A stretch of DNA of 64,000 nt from Carettochelys insculpta (Eukaryota; Chordata; Testudines; Carettochelyidae): the NCBI RefSeq assembly GCF_033958435.1, contig NC_134144.1, forward strand, positions 10,162,010 to 10,226,009, written 5' to 3'. The position numbers and the translations under genes were made by a program. The number at the start of each line of letters is the position of its first letter. Within the stretch, counting starts at the first letter, position 1. Below the pieces are notes generated by a model. The model was not told the DNA's origin. It was given only the letters and a program-made list of their open reading frames with translations, and ran no database searches. Below are positions 13,501 through 22,937 of this stretch, in pieces.

Positions 13501-16500
13501 CCTAACTGATTTATAGCAGCCATGTCCCTGCTACTCCCACTCCACCCTTGATCATTCCAAATTAGCCAGACCTGTTTCTGCTTTTCAGAGCTGCCTTTCT
13601 ACCCTTCTAATCTAGTCCTCTGACTTAACCCTGTCACATCATATAAATAATATGCAGGGGTATCTTCATTAAACCACTTTAAATTTGTGCTACAAATTGT
13701 AACTGTTGCAAACAGCATATGATAATAAAGCTATCTTTCTCATATAGGAAAAACAAGTTGCACTAGGGGAAATACCAGAAATGAGTCCATATAAAGGTAA
13801 AACTGTTAATAATAAATATTGGTTTAAAGCTGTGCATAACAGAGAACATAAATAAGATTTTGAGGAGAATTTAAAATAAGAGGTGTGATGTCCAGGCTGT
13901 ATGATTTTTAAATTTACCAATTGATTAAAATTCTCCCTTTTGGGTTTCTGAAGTTATTATAAGTGCTGGCATTGAGGGTCCAGATCCTGCTTTGTTGATG
14001 TAATCTCATAGCCCTGAGATAATGGAAGACTTGAAGGTGGCAATCATGTTTTGGTTTGTTGATCTGTTGAGCATTTAGAGATGATGAATATCATCACTTG
14101 AGTGAGGCTATAGGATTTATTTCTTGTCATTGTTTAATACTGAGCATTAAACTTTTTTTGCATATTGAAATGACTAATTGGAAAATACTTTTGCCATATG
14201 TCCCCGTTAATGTTCTGGAAGACACTCTGGTACATCATGGGCTCTTTGGCTTTCTTTGTTAATCACCTGCCATTTTTTTAAAAAGAGAGAAAATCTCAGC
14301 TGCAGAAAAGGGTGTTGTAATTGTGAATTTGCATCTTTTCATTTGGACTTTTATTACAGAAACTGCATTCAACGGCTTCAATCTGCTAGCACTTCTAGAA
14401 GAGGAAAATATTCAAACGCCCCCAAAGGGTAGGCAAATAAACTTAACAATAGCCCAAATTATTCCAGGAAAGTTAAATCCAATAATTTATGGTTATATCT
14501 TATCAATTCCTCAGGAGGTACCAATGACAAGAAAGGAGGGAACTTTTATATTAGTACTAAGTTGTTCCATGTGGCTTCATGTAAAGCAAAATTCTCATGT
14601 TCTCATGTCAAAGTTCAAGTGTCATAACCACATAAACTGAACCCTACTAATACTTACGGAAAATCAGTATCTCTTCTGTACTATGGGAGCTTAAGAGATG
14701 AGCGGGATTAGTTGAACAGAACCGGTAAACTACATCACAATGCCATGATATACCCTTGTGCCTTCCCCAATCCGTTTTTCCCATTCACGATACAAGGCCA
14801 AGTCTTAATCTGCCTCTTCTTGTGCTTCATTTCCCACCACTCTCACAACCTGGATTCTCTGTTCTGTCAATTCAGGAAGATTCCATTAGGGGGAAAAAAA
14901 GAAAACATCCATTAAATTAAAAATTCCCAAACCTAAGAGCTGCGTGTTTTGGGGGTTTATTCTACTTTCCCATTTTATTTCACTTCCAGCTCCTAGTTTT
15001 ATGTTATTAACTACATTCCATGTTCTCTTTTTACAGCTTTTTAAACTACCGTTCTCTCTTAATTTTAGTTTTTACTTTTTTCCGTGTGTCTTTCCCTCTC
15101 CCTGTGTCATGTCACTTTCTCATATCCCTTTTTTTCTGGATCCTTCACATTTCCGTTGACTATCACATATCTTATTTCTTAGTTCCCCAGATCTCTTTCC
15201 TCTCGCTCTCGGAGTTCCCTTGCTATCGCCTTTCACTTATGCAGTGTTCCTATCTATTTCTTCCAGTGCTAAAGTGTTTACCCTCCACTCGATCCTCTCA
15301 CATTCATGCTCTTTCAGGTCACACTCTCTTTTCCCTGTAAACTTTTCTTCTTTCCCATGCACTTTGTAGATGCACATACTGTAAAACAAAGAAAAGCAGG
15401 AGTAGTATCTTTGCACTTCCACAGCTCCAGTGAGCATCTGAGTATTTTGGAGTCTCCTAATTCTCCACTCCAGTGACTGAGTCTTGATATTCATGGTTCA
15501 GTGATCTGCACTGGCCACATTCTGGTGCTCTCAGAGACAGACTTCAAGTGAGAACAGAACCTTTCCTACCTGGATACTAGCAGGTGCCCCATGCCGTGCT
15601 TTTGCAAAACTGCCTTATCCATTGTGTCAACAGAGGCCACACTGGCAGCTCAGCAGAAGAACAATTCAGCTGCAGGCCATCAGCTCCCAGCAGTAACCTA
15701 GGATTAACAAATTTCGCAGTACTGCATATGGGACACCTGGTAAAATTACTTGTGTTCAAGTGAGTTCAATGGGAATCATAGGACTTGAGAGCTGGAAAAG
15801 ACATCAGGAGGTCATCAAGTCCAGCCCCCTGCCCAAAGCTAAATAATCTCAGGCAGGACTTTGTCAAGATGGGACTTAAAAACCTAAGGGATGAAGACTC
15901 TACCACCTCCCTAGGTAATCCATTCCAGTGTTTCACCACCCTCCTAGTGAAATAGTTTTGTGTAATATGCAACCTGTCTGAGCTACAAATTGAATTCAGT
16001 GCTCCAGATGTGGCCCCATCAGTACTGAATAAGGGGGAAATCACTTTTCTAGATCTGTTTTCCTAATTCACTGTAATATGCCATTAGCCTTCTTGGCTAC
16101 AAGGGCACACTATTGACTCATCCAGTTTCTCATCCACTGTAACCCCCAGGTCCTTTTCTCCCAAACTGCTGCTTAGCCAGCCGGTCCCCATCCTGTAACA
16201 GTGCTTGGGATTCTTCCATCCTAAGTACAGGACTCTGCGCTTGTCTTTGTTGAACCACATCAGATTTCTTGTGGCCTAATCCTCCATTTTGTCTAGGTCA
16301 GTCTGGACCCGATCTCTACCTGTCCCTCTAGTTTAGTGTCACTCCCAAACTTGCTGAGGGTATACTCCATCCCCTCATCCAAATCATTAATAACGATGTA
16401 CAAAACTGGCCCTAGAACTCACCCTTGGGGTACTCCACTTGAAACTGACCACCAACCAGACACAGAACTGTTGATCACTAATCATTGAACCCTACCGTCT

Positions 16501-19500
16501 GGCCAGCTTTCTATCCCTCTTACAGTCCATTCTTCCATACTTCCTTAACTTTCTGGAAAGAATTAAGTGGAAGACTTCACCAAAAGCTTTGTGAAAGTCA
16601 ATCACACCCACTGACTTCCCTATGTCTACAGAGCCAGTTACCAAATCATGGAAGGCAGTCAAGTTGGTCAGGCATGACTTGCCCTTGGTGAATCATTGTG
16701 GACTATTCATGATCACTTTCCTCTGTTCCAAGTGCTTCAAAATGGATTCCTTGAGGGTCCCTTACATGATTTTTCCAGGAACTGAGGTGAGGCTGACAGG
16801 TTTGTAGTTCTCTGTATTGTCCTTCTTCCATTTTTAAAGATGGACACTATACTTGCCTGTTTTCCAGACATCTGGGACCTCTCCCGATCTCCATGATTTT
16901 TCAGCCGAAGGCTCTGCAATGAAATCTGCCTCTCCTTCAGCACCCTCGGGTGCATTAGTTCCAGTTTTTCTGAATCATTCTTAAACTGTTCTTTCACCAC
17001 TGAGGACTGTCCACATCCTTCCCATTCTGTGTTGCCTAGTGCAGTAATCTGTGAGCTGACCTTGAAGTTGTAGACAGAGGCAAACAAAGCATTAAGTTTT
17101 CAGCTTTCCCCCGCCATCATCTTTCACTCAGCTACCTGCCACACCTCACTGATCACCCTCTTATTGCTAACATACTTGTAGAAATCTTTCTTGTTATTCT
17201 TCACATCCCTTGCTAGCTGCAATTCCAATTGCACTTTGGTGTTCCTGAGTAAACCCTGGCACTCTTGAGTAATATATTTTATACTCATCTGTTCAAGTTT
17301 CCACTTCTTGTAAGCTTCCTTTTTGTATTTATGATCACAGGGGTTTCACTGCTAAGCCAAGCTGATTGACTATCATATTCGCTTTCCTCATTATGCAGTG
17401 GGATAGTTTGTTCCTGTGCCTTCAATAAGACTTCTTTAAAATACAGCCATCTCTTTTGGACTCCTTTTCACTTCATGTTAGCATCCTAGAGGATCTAACT
17501 CATCAGTTCTCTGATGGAGTCAAAGTCTGCTCTTCTGAAGTCCAGTCAGTCAGAGCTATGGATTTACAAACACTCAATTGAACATCATGTTGACTAAATG
17601 CTTTAAAAAAAGAAATACTGCATAGCTGGAGTCTTTTTATTTATCTTCCTAGTTTTAAAATTTTCATGGGGAAGAGTGACACATACATTCTCATTTATCT
17701 CTTGCAGATGGGGATGGGGGTGACTGACCAACCTGTCCCAACCCTCCCTGTCCAGTGCTTTTCACCCTCCATGCCCCTGGGATGGGCCTGCCTCTTCCAG
17801 TAGTTGGTGTTTCATCTTCTTGAGGCAACATGTTGGGGGCATGCAGGGTCAGAGACCTCTCCCCAGATTTCTGTCAGAGTTCATACCAGAAAGTGGTGAG
17901 CAGCAGCAGCCTTTCAGCACTGTGCGGGAGGCAAGGGATGGGAGCTGCTTCCAGCCACAGGAGGGTGGGGAGGGGATGATTTGGCCAGTGTATTTGAGAG
18001 GTCATCCCTCCCATCCCTTCCTACCTGCAAGCGTCAAAAGGCAGCTAACACCTCCAACCTGCTGCTGGCCACTGACGTACCCCAGTCACTTCCTGTCCCT
18101 GGTGAAAGTGTGAGCAGGTGGGGGTGAAGCCACAAGGATACAGTGTGCACAGAGTGCAGGTAACCTGACTGCAGGGGTTTCAGTGAACTCAGCCAGAGAG
18201 GTAGCTCATCAGGGAAGGGTGCCTAGGGAACAGAGCAGCTGCACATACCCTAGGGCGGGGACAGTGTGTGGAACGTGTGCTATGCCCTTGCTACAAGAGC
18301 TGTTGGGTTAGATTACAAACAGGTTGAAAATAGTTTCTTCACCACCACTGTAGCATTTAGCTGTGGGATGCAGAAACTTCCCTTTACCAGTGCTCTGTGG
18401 GGTTTTGGCACCTTCAGAACTTGGCTCCTCCTGGTCAGCACCCTGGGCTATAGGGCCTCAAGCTTTCCCTGGAGGCCAGCCCAGCCAGAGGCAGTGAGGG
18501 AAGGAAGGAGCCTGCCAGTCAAGCTGTTAGTGAGCTGAATGATTTATCCAGGGGCTGGTTTGCTGCACAGCACTGGGAGTGGGACTTGCCCCTCTTGTGG
18601 GAGGTAGAGAGGAGTAGCAGGGCTGGTAGGGTGTGAGTGGACACAGTGTGGATTAAACAGCAAGAGGGGGAGCATGTAAAGGGACAATAAGTGGGCAACA
18701 GAGGGTGACACATAACCAGCCATGGCCAGCCCACTGTCACCAGCCACCGCAGTAAGCAGCCAGTGCTGACTGGAAATGGAGGTGAGATGAGAGCCTGCTG
18801 TCCGAGAGCCGACATGCAGCAGGGCCTGCACTCATGGAGCAGCAGGGGGAGCAGCTGGCCTGACACACTGCAGCTTTGCCTGAGAATCAGTCTTGTACCC
18901 CCGCCCCCCACCAGCCACTGGACATCCCCACTCATCACTGGTGGGCAGGGATTTAGCCAGCAGTAAGACCCACCAGTACTGATGGGAGGGGAGAGAAAAA
19001 AAACCTGACACTTGGCCCACTTAGAAAAAAAACTGGGACACCCATAGAAGGACTTAAATAAGGGACTATTCCTTTAAAAACAGGTTATCTGGTCATCCTA
19101 TGGTAACCTAAATACTCCATTGGTCAAGAATCCTGCAAGTCAATTTTCTCTACGTCTTTGCAGGGTATCTTAGAATCAAATCTTCATAGCAACATATTAG
19201 ATGATAGCAAAACAGATCAAAATGCCTTTCCAGTCTCCCTGTATATTTAGATAGGAGCAGATGTGTGTTAAAATGCAGAGCTTGCTATTGTTGGTTACAG
19301 ACTCAGAAACCTTATCCAGTGGTTTATTTCAGCCAAAGACCCAGGAAGGAGAACACGTCCAAACAACCATAGATGGTAAACTATATGTTCCAACCAAAAT
19401 AGCTTCTATAAAATTTTTGTGCCATCTGAAATTGGAGCTCTTTGTGCCAAATCAGATTGAAAAACAAAAACAAGGCAAATGCAACATTCCCAGGCAGGAA

Positions 19501-22500
19501 GGCAAAAGCCTCTGGTGTGATATACGGGTCCCACTGAAGTTTCTTACATGCAGAATTGTAAACCCCTCCGTCTAAAAACACTGTGGTCCGGTTGCAAAAC
19601 ATCAGACTGAGAGTTCTGCTCCAGTGATTCTACACTGATTCATTGTATGGTTTAGGCAAGTCACTTCAGCCAACATATTCAAATTGGACAAAAACTTGGA
19701 GGGCCCATTTGTCGACCCTGCGGCGTGATTTCTAGAATTTTCGAATACCTGTGATTACCATTGGCTTCCATGAGAACTGTGAATGCTCAGCACTTCTAAA
19801 AATTCACACTCGAGAAGTATCCAAACAGGGACTGAAGAATCAAAGGCCCAAAAATCACAGACCACTTTAAGAGATCTGTAGAGGACTGTATCATCAGGTT
19901 GTTATGTGTAAAATGATACTTAGCCACCTTTCTTAGCCACTGTGATTCTGTAAGTACAAAATATTATTATTCACAGAGAGCCTGTTTGTAAGCAATTCCA
20001 GCTAATAAGAGTGGTAGGGGAAAAGCCTCTCCATGTCATGCTGGGCTGGTGTTACTCCAGCTACAGTAGCAGGAGGGGCAGTGAAGCCTAGAACTGCTTC
20101 CTGCCCCTACCAGGCAGAGCCCTTGGGCTGGATCCAGCCACAGCATGCCTGACTCCGGCCCACGAGGCTTAGGGCTCCACAGTGAGCAGAATGCTGGGGA
20201 GGGGAGCTCCGAGCCTTCAGGGCAGGATCCAGCCAAGCCACAGTCCGGATCCAGACTGCAGACAGGATGTTCTCCACTCTGACCTACCCAAAAATGGCTG
20301 TGTTCAAAGAAAATTCTGAGTGTGACTGATATCCAGTTATACATTTTTGAACCAAATTTCACAAATCACATGTTTGGGTAACACTTGGCATCACAAAAGT
20401 CAAATGATAATCCTCTATTTCATTCAAATAATGTCAGTTTTTCCAAAGGCATTTCCATAGTGCTCAAATCACTGTGCTATTTAAGCACCTCACATGGATC
20501 ACACAGGAAATCTGAGCCAGAAATGAGGGCGTAAGCCCTGTATACTGAGTCTCTGCCTTGTGCATTATCCACAGTTATCCCTCCTCTTTTCATTGTGTTC
20601 TAATCTGTTCCCCATCTCATCTTCCTCAAGCCTCTATCCTGGTATACACTAGAGACTCAGAGTGGTATAACTATATCTGTCATGCTGTGGATCCTCCATG
20701 CCATTGAACACCACAGTGGTACAGCTGCACTAGTACAGCATTGTAAGTGTAGACAAGTCCTCAGTTGCATATTTACTGGTCAGTACTGCTAAAGGAGAGT
20801 TGGAGTAATGCCCTAGATGCCTTCCGATACCTAATTTCAACTCCTGAAAAAGGAAAGAAACTAATACATTTATAGAAAACTGTGAGCAAAGAAACAGAGT
20901 TATTTAAATTCAGGGATGATTGTAGTAGAGGTCCTTTCATTTTGTTTATTACAGAAGCTTAAGCTCCACCCAATGAGTTACTTCAGTCAGAGATGCTGGA
21001 AGAAGAAAAAGTCCAAGTGCCCCTACTTGGTAGGCCAAGACGCCTAAAATAATTTTTTATAGTGGGCAGTTCAGAATGTTCAAATTGTAGCTCTCACCGC
21101 CTTTGACATGCATGGGTAGAAATCCTCACCTTGTCACAGAGGGCCAGAAAAACTATGGAAAACTCTTCTGCAGGTAAACAGGAAAACAAAATACCGGGTC
21201 CTAATAGTTGATTCAATCACTGACCCAGTTGGTTTAGTTTAAAAACAGAATATAAAGAATTGTCCTTTCAGTTCAAAGCAGGTATTAAAAGCATCTCACT
21301 GGGGATTGCTAATTGAAATCTGGCCCTCTAGGCGCTTGCATGGGAGGTGAACTGTTTGGAAAACCTGGCCAATACTTCTCCGTTAAGGCGGGGGTGCACA
21401 CGGTGGGGAGCAGGACCCCCTGGGGGGTCTGATATTTTATAAGGGAGGAGCAGCATGATCAGCTGCTGGGTCTCAGGTCCACCCATCTAATTAAAAATAT
21501 GGAAATTTGTTGTTGCTTTTATGTCTATACAAATTTATATACCGATTAATAAAGTTTCTACATTCTACAGACTTATTTTCTTACATGTGCCAGAAGGAGG
21601 TTTTTTTTTTCATATGAACATAAACGAAATATCCAGTCGTTTGTATTACATTAGACAGGTTGCGAAGGGACCTGCTAATTGCTGGGACAAAAAGTGGGGC
21701 CCAGTGTAAAAAGTTTGCTCACCCCTGCCCCAAGGAAATGTCTCTGCAGCAGTTGGGAGATGTGATTCCTAGCTTGGGTAGACATACACATAAGCTGCGT
21801 CTACACGTGCACGCTACTTCGAAGTAGCGGCACCAACTTCGAAATAGCGCCCGTCGCGTCTACACGCGTCGGGCGCTATTTCGAAGTTAACTTCGATGTT
21901 AGGCGGCGAGACGTCGAAGTCGCTAACCTCATGAGGAGATAGGAATAGCGCCCTACTTCGAAGTTCAACGTCGAAGTAGGGACCGTGTAGACGATCCGCG
22001 TCCCGCAACGTCGAAATTGCCGGGTCCTCCATGGTGGCCATCAGCTGGGGGGTTGAGAGATGCTCTCTCTCCAGCCCCTGCGGGGCTCTATGGTCACCGT
22101 GGGCAGCAGCCCTTAGCCCAGGGCTTCTGGCTGCTTCTGCGGCAGCTGGGGATCTATGCTGCAGGCACAGGGTCTGCAACCAGTTGTCAGCTCTGTGTAT
22201 CTTGTGTTGTTTAGTGCAACTGTGTCTGGGAGGGGCCCTTTAAGGGAGCGGCTGGCTGTTGAGTCCGCCCTGTGACCCTGTCTGCAGCTGTGCCTGGCAT
22301 CCCTATTTCGATGTGTGCTACTTTGACGTGTAGACGTTCCCTCGCTGCGCCTATTTCGATGTTGGGCTGAGCAACGTCGAAGTTGAACATCGACGTTGCC
22401 GGCCCTGGAGGACGTGTAGACGTTATTCATCGAAATAGACTATTTCGATGTCGCAACATCGAAATAAGCTATTTCGATGTTGGCTGCACGTGTAGACGTA

Positions 22501-22686
22501 GCCATACTGAATAAGTAGACCATAAGAAAACAAAGAACACCATTCAAAGAAAGTCCAGAAGAACAGAAATGTCTTATAAGCCTAAAATATCTTAAATCTG
22601 TTCTTGCAGGTCCTGAAACATCACCTGAGGGCTTATATCAATCGGAGACAAGTCTGAGCAATGCAGAAAACAATGAAAACCCTTAA
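1402..22686 (+). CDS. MDH1B: MDH1B, malate dehydrogenase 1B, 3' part (gene span)
   Basis: Coding exons: 1402-1533, 1689-1831, 2864-3366, 5120-5261, 10124-10287, 10946-11085, 13748-13796, 14360-14428, candidate 20964-21029, and 22610-22686 with stop TAA at 22684-22686. All have AG/GT borders and the phases join: 473 codons without the candidate exon, 495 with it, stop included. The product follows the cytosolic malate dehydrogenase fold: SGEVFG after the first strand, a VKVIV strand, IKDVIVWGN, and [15 protein letters not shown]. It also has the MDH1B-type N-terminal extension ([13 protein letters not shown]) and a non-MDH tail. The first roughly 55 residues are outside the window. MDH1B is a dehydrogenase paralogue whose reaction I cannot support from this sequence, because the usual catalytic residues are missing (see findings). 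DYTN follows on the same strand, an order I recall from mammals. Confidence 0.93.
1689..1831 (+). CDS. MDH1B: MDH1B exon
   Basis: Starts after TTGTTAG and ends AGCAG before GTGAGA, phase 0 in and 2 out. It encodes [20 protein letters not shown], a Glu-rich helix, and INPLHVWIS leading into the first beta strand of the dehydrogenase domain. A better-looking polypyrimidine acceptor at 1600-1601 would bring in a stop after 11 codons, so 1689 is preferred. Confidence 0.9.
2864..3366 (+). CDS. MDH1B: MDH1B exon (nucleotide-binding half)
   Basis: A large exon of 503 nt, phase 2 in and 1 out, acceptor CTCAG at 2859-2863 and donor GCAG/GTGATT. It carries [20 protein letters not shown], where MDH1 has its glycine-rich NAD loop, and the segments aligned to MDH1 strands up to the LARKL helix. 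The Gly-x-x-Gly loop and the active-site Arg and Asn positions are replaced (see findings). Confidence 0.95.
4090..4195. mobile_element. hAT-like element end (fragment)
   Basis: The stretch ending GCAGGTTGCAGACCCCTG looks like the right end of a hAT/Charlie-type element whose terminus reads CAGGGGTC on the other strand. I cannot find a matching left end. GTGGCCAACCAG at 4209 and GAGCCACATAT nearby may begin a second, related fragment. Confidence 0.35.
4281..4298. repeat. (AC)n microsatellite
   Basis: About nine uninterrupted AC units, following ATATATGTGT, inside an MDH1B intron. Confidence 0.9.
4425..4735. repeat. C-rich minisatellite, ~60-bp unit
   Basis: About five imperfect units. Each contains a CCAGA-GCCAGGCACCCCCA-like core, then CTCCCTGCTCTAACC, then a run of C with AT. 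The best pair lies between about 4550 and 4670. It lies in the intron between the MDH1B exons ending at 3366 and starting at 5120. Confidence 0.7.
5120..5261 (+). CDS. MDH1B: MDH1B exon
   Basis: Acceptor TTACAG ends at 5119; donor ATAG/GTACAG. It encodes [19 protein letters not shown], then [13 protein letters not shown] and LLDVIYD. WGNIS corresponds to WGNHS in MDH1, where the His is the catalytic base; here it is Ile. Phase 1 in, 2 out. Confidence 0.95.
5764..8760 (-). mobile_element. RTE-clade LINE, decayed, minus strand
   Basis: Reading the minus strand from about 8760 down, there is an AP-endonuclease region. It starts near ATG 8751-8749, with TWNVRTL around 8610 and VIQVYAP...RGDWNAKVG in 8029-8547. 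Next comes a Lys/Glu-rich linker (7269-7646). The reverse transcriptase follows: [18 protein letters not shown] near 7200, [13 protein letters not shown] near 7030, AGFRKDRST near 6950, [14 protein letters not shown] near 6680 and NLRF-x-DD near 6540. The C-terminal part has [17 protein letters not shown]. There are several frameshifts, including one in the FADD motif. The 3' end is a (GAT)n-type simple repeat at 5765-5777, as in RTE elements. It is non-functional and lies inside an MDH1B intron. Confidence 0.88.
8029..8760 (-). pseudogene. RTE LINE endonuclease domain remnant
   Basis: The longest open part (8029-8547) encodes 172 residues with [45 protein letters not shown] and [13 protein letters not shown]. 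These are blocks of the AP-like endonuclease that nicks target DNA for retrotransposition. The N-terminal TWNVRTL block lies upstream, separated by a frameshift near 8570. Confidence 0.85.
10124..10287 (+). CDS. MDH1B: MDH1B exon
   Basis: Acceptor TGGCAG ends at 10123; donor GAAG/GTAAGT. It encodes [13 protein letters not shown], then [20 protein letters not shown] and VSMGVLSEG. The GE-x-VSMGV stretch is a conserved structural part of the MDH C-terminal domain. Phase 2 in, 1 out. The preceding 4.9-kb intron holds the RTE LINE. Confidence 0.94.
10946..11085 (+). CDS. MDH1B: MDH1B exon
   Basis: Acceptor TCTTTAG ends at 10945; donor ACAG/GTGATG. It encodes [28 protein letters not shown] and [11 protein letters not shown], matching the last sheet and C-terminal helix of the MDH fold. 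Phase 1 in, 0 out. Confidence 0.94.
11287..11591. mobile_element. GTCTACAC-end foldback MITE (305 bp)
   Basis: Begins GGCTATGTCTACAC and ends with its inverse, GTGTAGATGTAGCC. It is flanked by TTA on both sides (11284-11286 and 11592-11594), a 3-bp target duplication. There is no ORF. A 3-bp TTA duplication and GGC ends suggest the PIF/Harbinger group. Confidence 0.75.
11647..12008. mobile_element. GTCTACAC-end foldback MITE (362 bp)
   Basis: The arms GGCCACGTCTACAC and GTGTAGACACGGCC are inverted. The inversion continues inward, with GCACAGCACTG near the left end mirrored on the right and ATTTGCAAATGGAGGA-type sequence on both arms. Flanks are TCA and TTA, so the target duplication is imperfect. 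It sits only 55 bp from the previous member. Confidence 0.75.
12153..12330. mobile_element. GGTTACCA-end DNA element fragment, copy A
   Basis: Starts TAGGATTACCATATGG, then an A-run and GAGGACACCC, with an internal palindrome whose arms are CCAACTCAC and GTGAGTTGG around TATTAAT. It shares this layout with 48604-48810. The right end is unclear; a right-end-like sequence of the same type lies at 19085-19107. Confidence 0.5.
12934..13010 (-). mobile_element. CR1 LINE 3'-end fragment
   Basis: The + strand reads TCATAGAACTGGGAGGGACC, then TCATCAAGTCCAGTCCCCTGC. This is the familiar reverse complement of the CR1 3' region. Short and old. Confidence 0.65.
13748..13796 (+). CDS. MDH1B: MDH1B exon, end of dehydrogenase domain
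   Basis: A 49-nt exon with acceptor CATATAG and donor AAAG/GTAAAA. It encodes [16 protein letters not shown]. It marks the boundary between the dehydrogenase domain and the variable acidic tail. Phase 0 in, 1 out. Confidence 0.85.
14360..14428 (+). CDS. MDH1B: MDH1B C-terminal tail exon, copy 1
   Basis: A 69-nt phase 1-1 exon after TTATTACAG, with donor AAGG/GTAGGC. It encodes [16 protein letters not shown], then NIQTPPK. The tail is outside the MDH fold and has no recognised domain. It resembles the candidate exon at 20964-21029, which suggests an internal exon duplication. Confidence 0.8.
15774..17560 (-). mobile_element. CR1 LINE, decayed, minus strand
   Basis: The left edge AATCATAGGACTTGAGAGCT followed by GTCATCAAGTCCAGCCCCCT is the reverse complement of a CR1 3' end. 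Further right, 15766-16044 read on the minus strand retains [20 protein letters not shown] from the CR1 ORF2 C-terminus, and older RT fragments extend to about 17560. Many stops and frameshifts are present. It lies in the intron between the exons at 14360 and 20964. Confidence 0.75.
17700..19020. other. GC-rich intronic block, unclassified
   Basis: GC-rich sequence within an otherwise AT-rich intron, with short open frames on both strands but no recognisable domain, start context or splice pairing. It probably belongs to a DNA-element or LTR family, because a GGTNACC-type end follows at 19107. No gene is called. Confidence 0.35.
18985..19107. mobile_element. GGTTACCA-end DNA element fragment, right end
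   Basis: Ends ATCTGGTCATCCTATGGTAA, preceded by AAACTGGGACACCC. Its inverse resembles the left end at 12153 (ACCATA and GGGACA/GGACAC motifs). It may be a separate copy or the far end of the same insertion. Confidence 0.4.
20638..20761. mobile_element. Short GTGTAGAC-end foldback fragment
   Basis: Starts GGTATACACTAGAG and ends TGTAAGTGTAGACAAGTCC, like the inverse end of the GTCTACAC families. Only about 120 bp, with weak arms. Confidence 0.35.
20964..21029 (+). CDS. MDH1B: Candidate MDH1B tail exon, copy 2 (duplicated exon)
   Basis: A 66-nt phase 1-1 segment encoding (G/E)[23 protein letters not shown] with the split codon. Its length, phase, LEEE core, Gln/Pro end and donor G/GTAGGC parallel the exon at 14360-14428. 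The acceptor matching copy 1 (ACAG, 20951-20954) would include an in-frame TAA at 20960-20962. Splicing at AAG (20961-20963) removes that stop and restores the frame. It could be a used exon, a conditional exon or a dead duplicate; there is no transcript evidence here. Confidence 0.5.
21793..22503. mobile_element. 711-bp GTCTACAC-end element, copy 1
   Basis: Starts AGCTGCGTCTACACGTGC and ends GCACGTGTAGACGTAGCC, flanked by ATA on both sides (21790-21792 and 22504-22506). The interior is rich in TTCGAAATAGC and CTACTTCGAAGTAG palindromes. It holds extra copies of GTCTACAC/GTGTAGAC at about 21857, 21984, 22325 and 22414. Minus-strand frames of 105 residues (22113-22430) and 121 residues (21814-22179) overlap and have no recognised domain. 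An inverted, highly similar copy is at 59488-60197. There is no transposase, so it is non-autonomous and perhaps PIF/Harbinger-mobilised. Confidence 0.8.
22610..22686 (+). CDS. MDH1B: MDH1B last coding exon
   Basis: Acceptor TTCTTGCAG ends at 22609. It encodes [20 protein letters not shown] and a short Asn/Glu end, with stop TAA at 22684-22686. The polar acidic C-terminus is compatible in phase with either 14428 or 21029 as the upstream donor. Confidence 0.85.
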
Positions 22687-22931
22687 ATAATTCCCGATCA
22701 AGTAAACTACAGCAAGGGATATGTTATAATGTTTGCAACCTATTACCTTTGTGATGTGAAAATAACTGATTCCTGGTTTTGAATTTTCTCATTGTTTGTT
22801 TGTTTATTTGTTCCCTTTGGGGGGTTTTGTTTTGTTTTTTGTTGAGTGAGAGTTTCACAAGAAAGCATAGGAACTGGCATGTTTTTAAACACATATTGAT
22901 TCTATAGGGCTGCAAAATTAAACACACATTC

Positions 22932-22937
22932 AATAAA
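22932..22937 (+). terminator. MDH1B: MDH1B polyadenylation signal candidate
   Basis: AATAAA lies about 245 bases after the MDH1B stop and is followed by a T/G-rich stretch (GGTGGTTGTTATTTTGGGG). No other candidate lies closer to the stop. Other AATAAA-like sites occur from 23260 onwards. Confidence 0.5.

Noticed and set aside
17820..18966. Several overlapping frames in the GC-rich block
   Set aside because: Open on both strands at once, as expected of GC-rich repeat DNA; no domain, and composition alone explains them.
20955..21029. MDH1B exon using the ACAG acceptor at 20951-20954
   Set aside because: It would bring in-frame TAA at 20960-20962; the AAG nine bases on is preferred if the exon is used.
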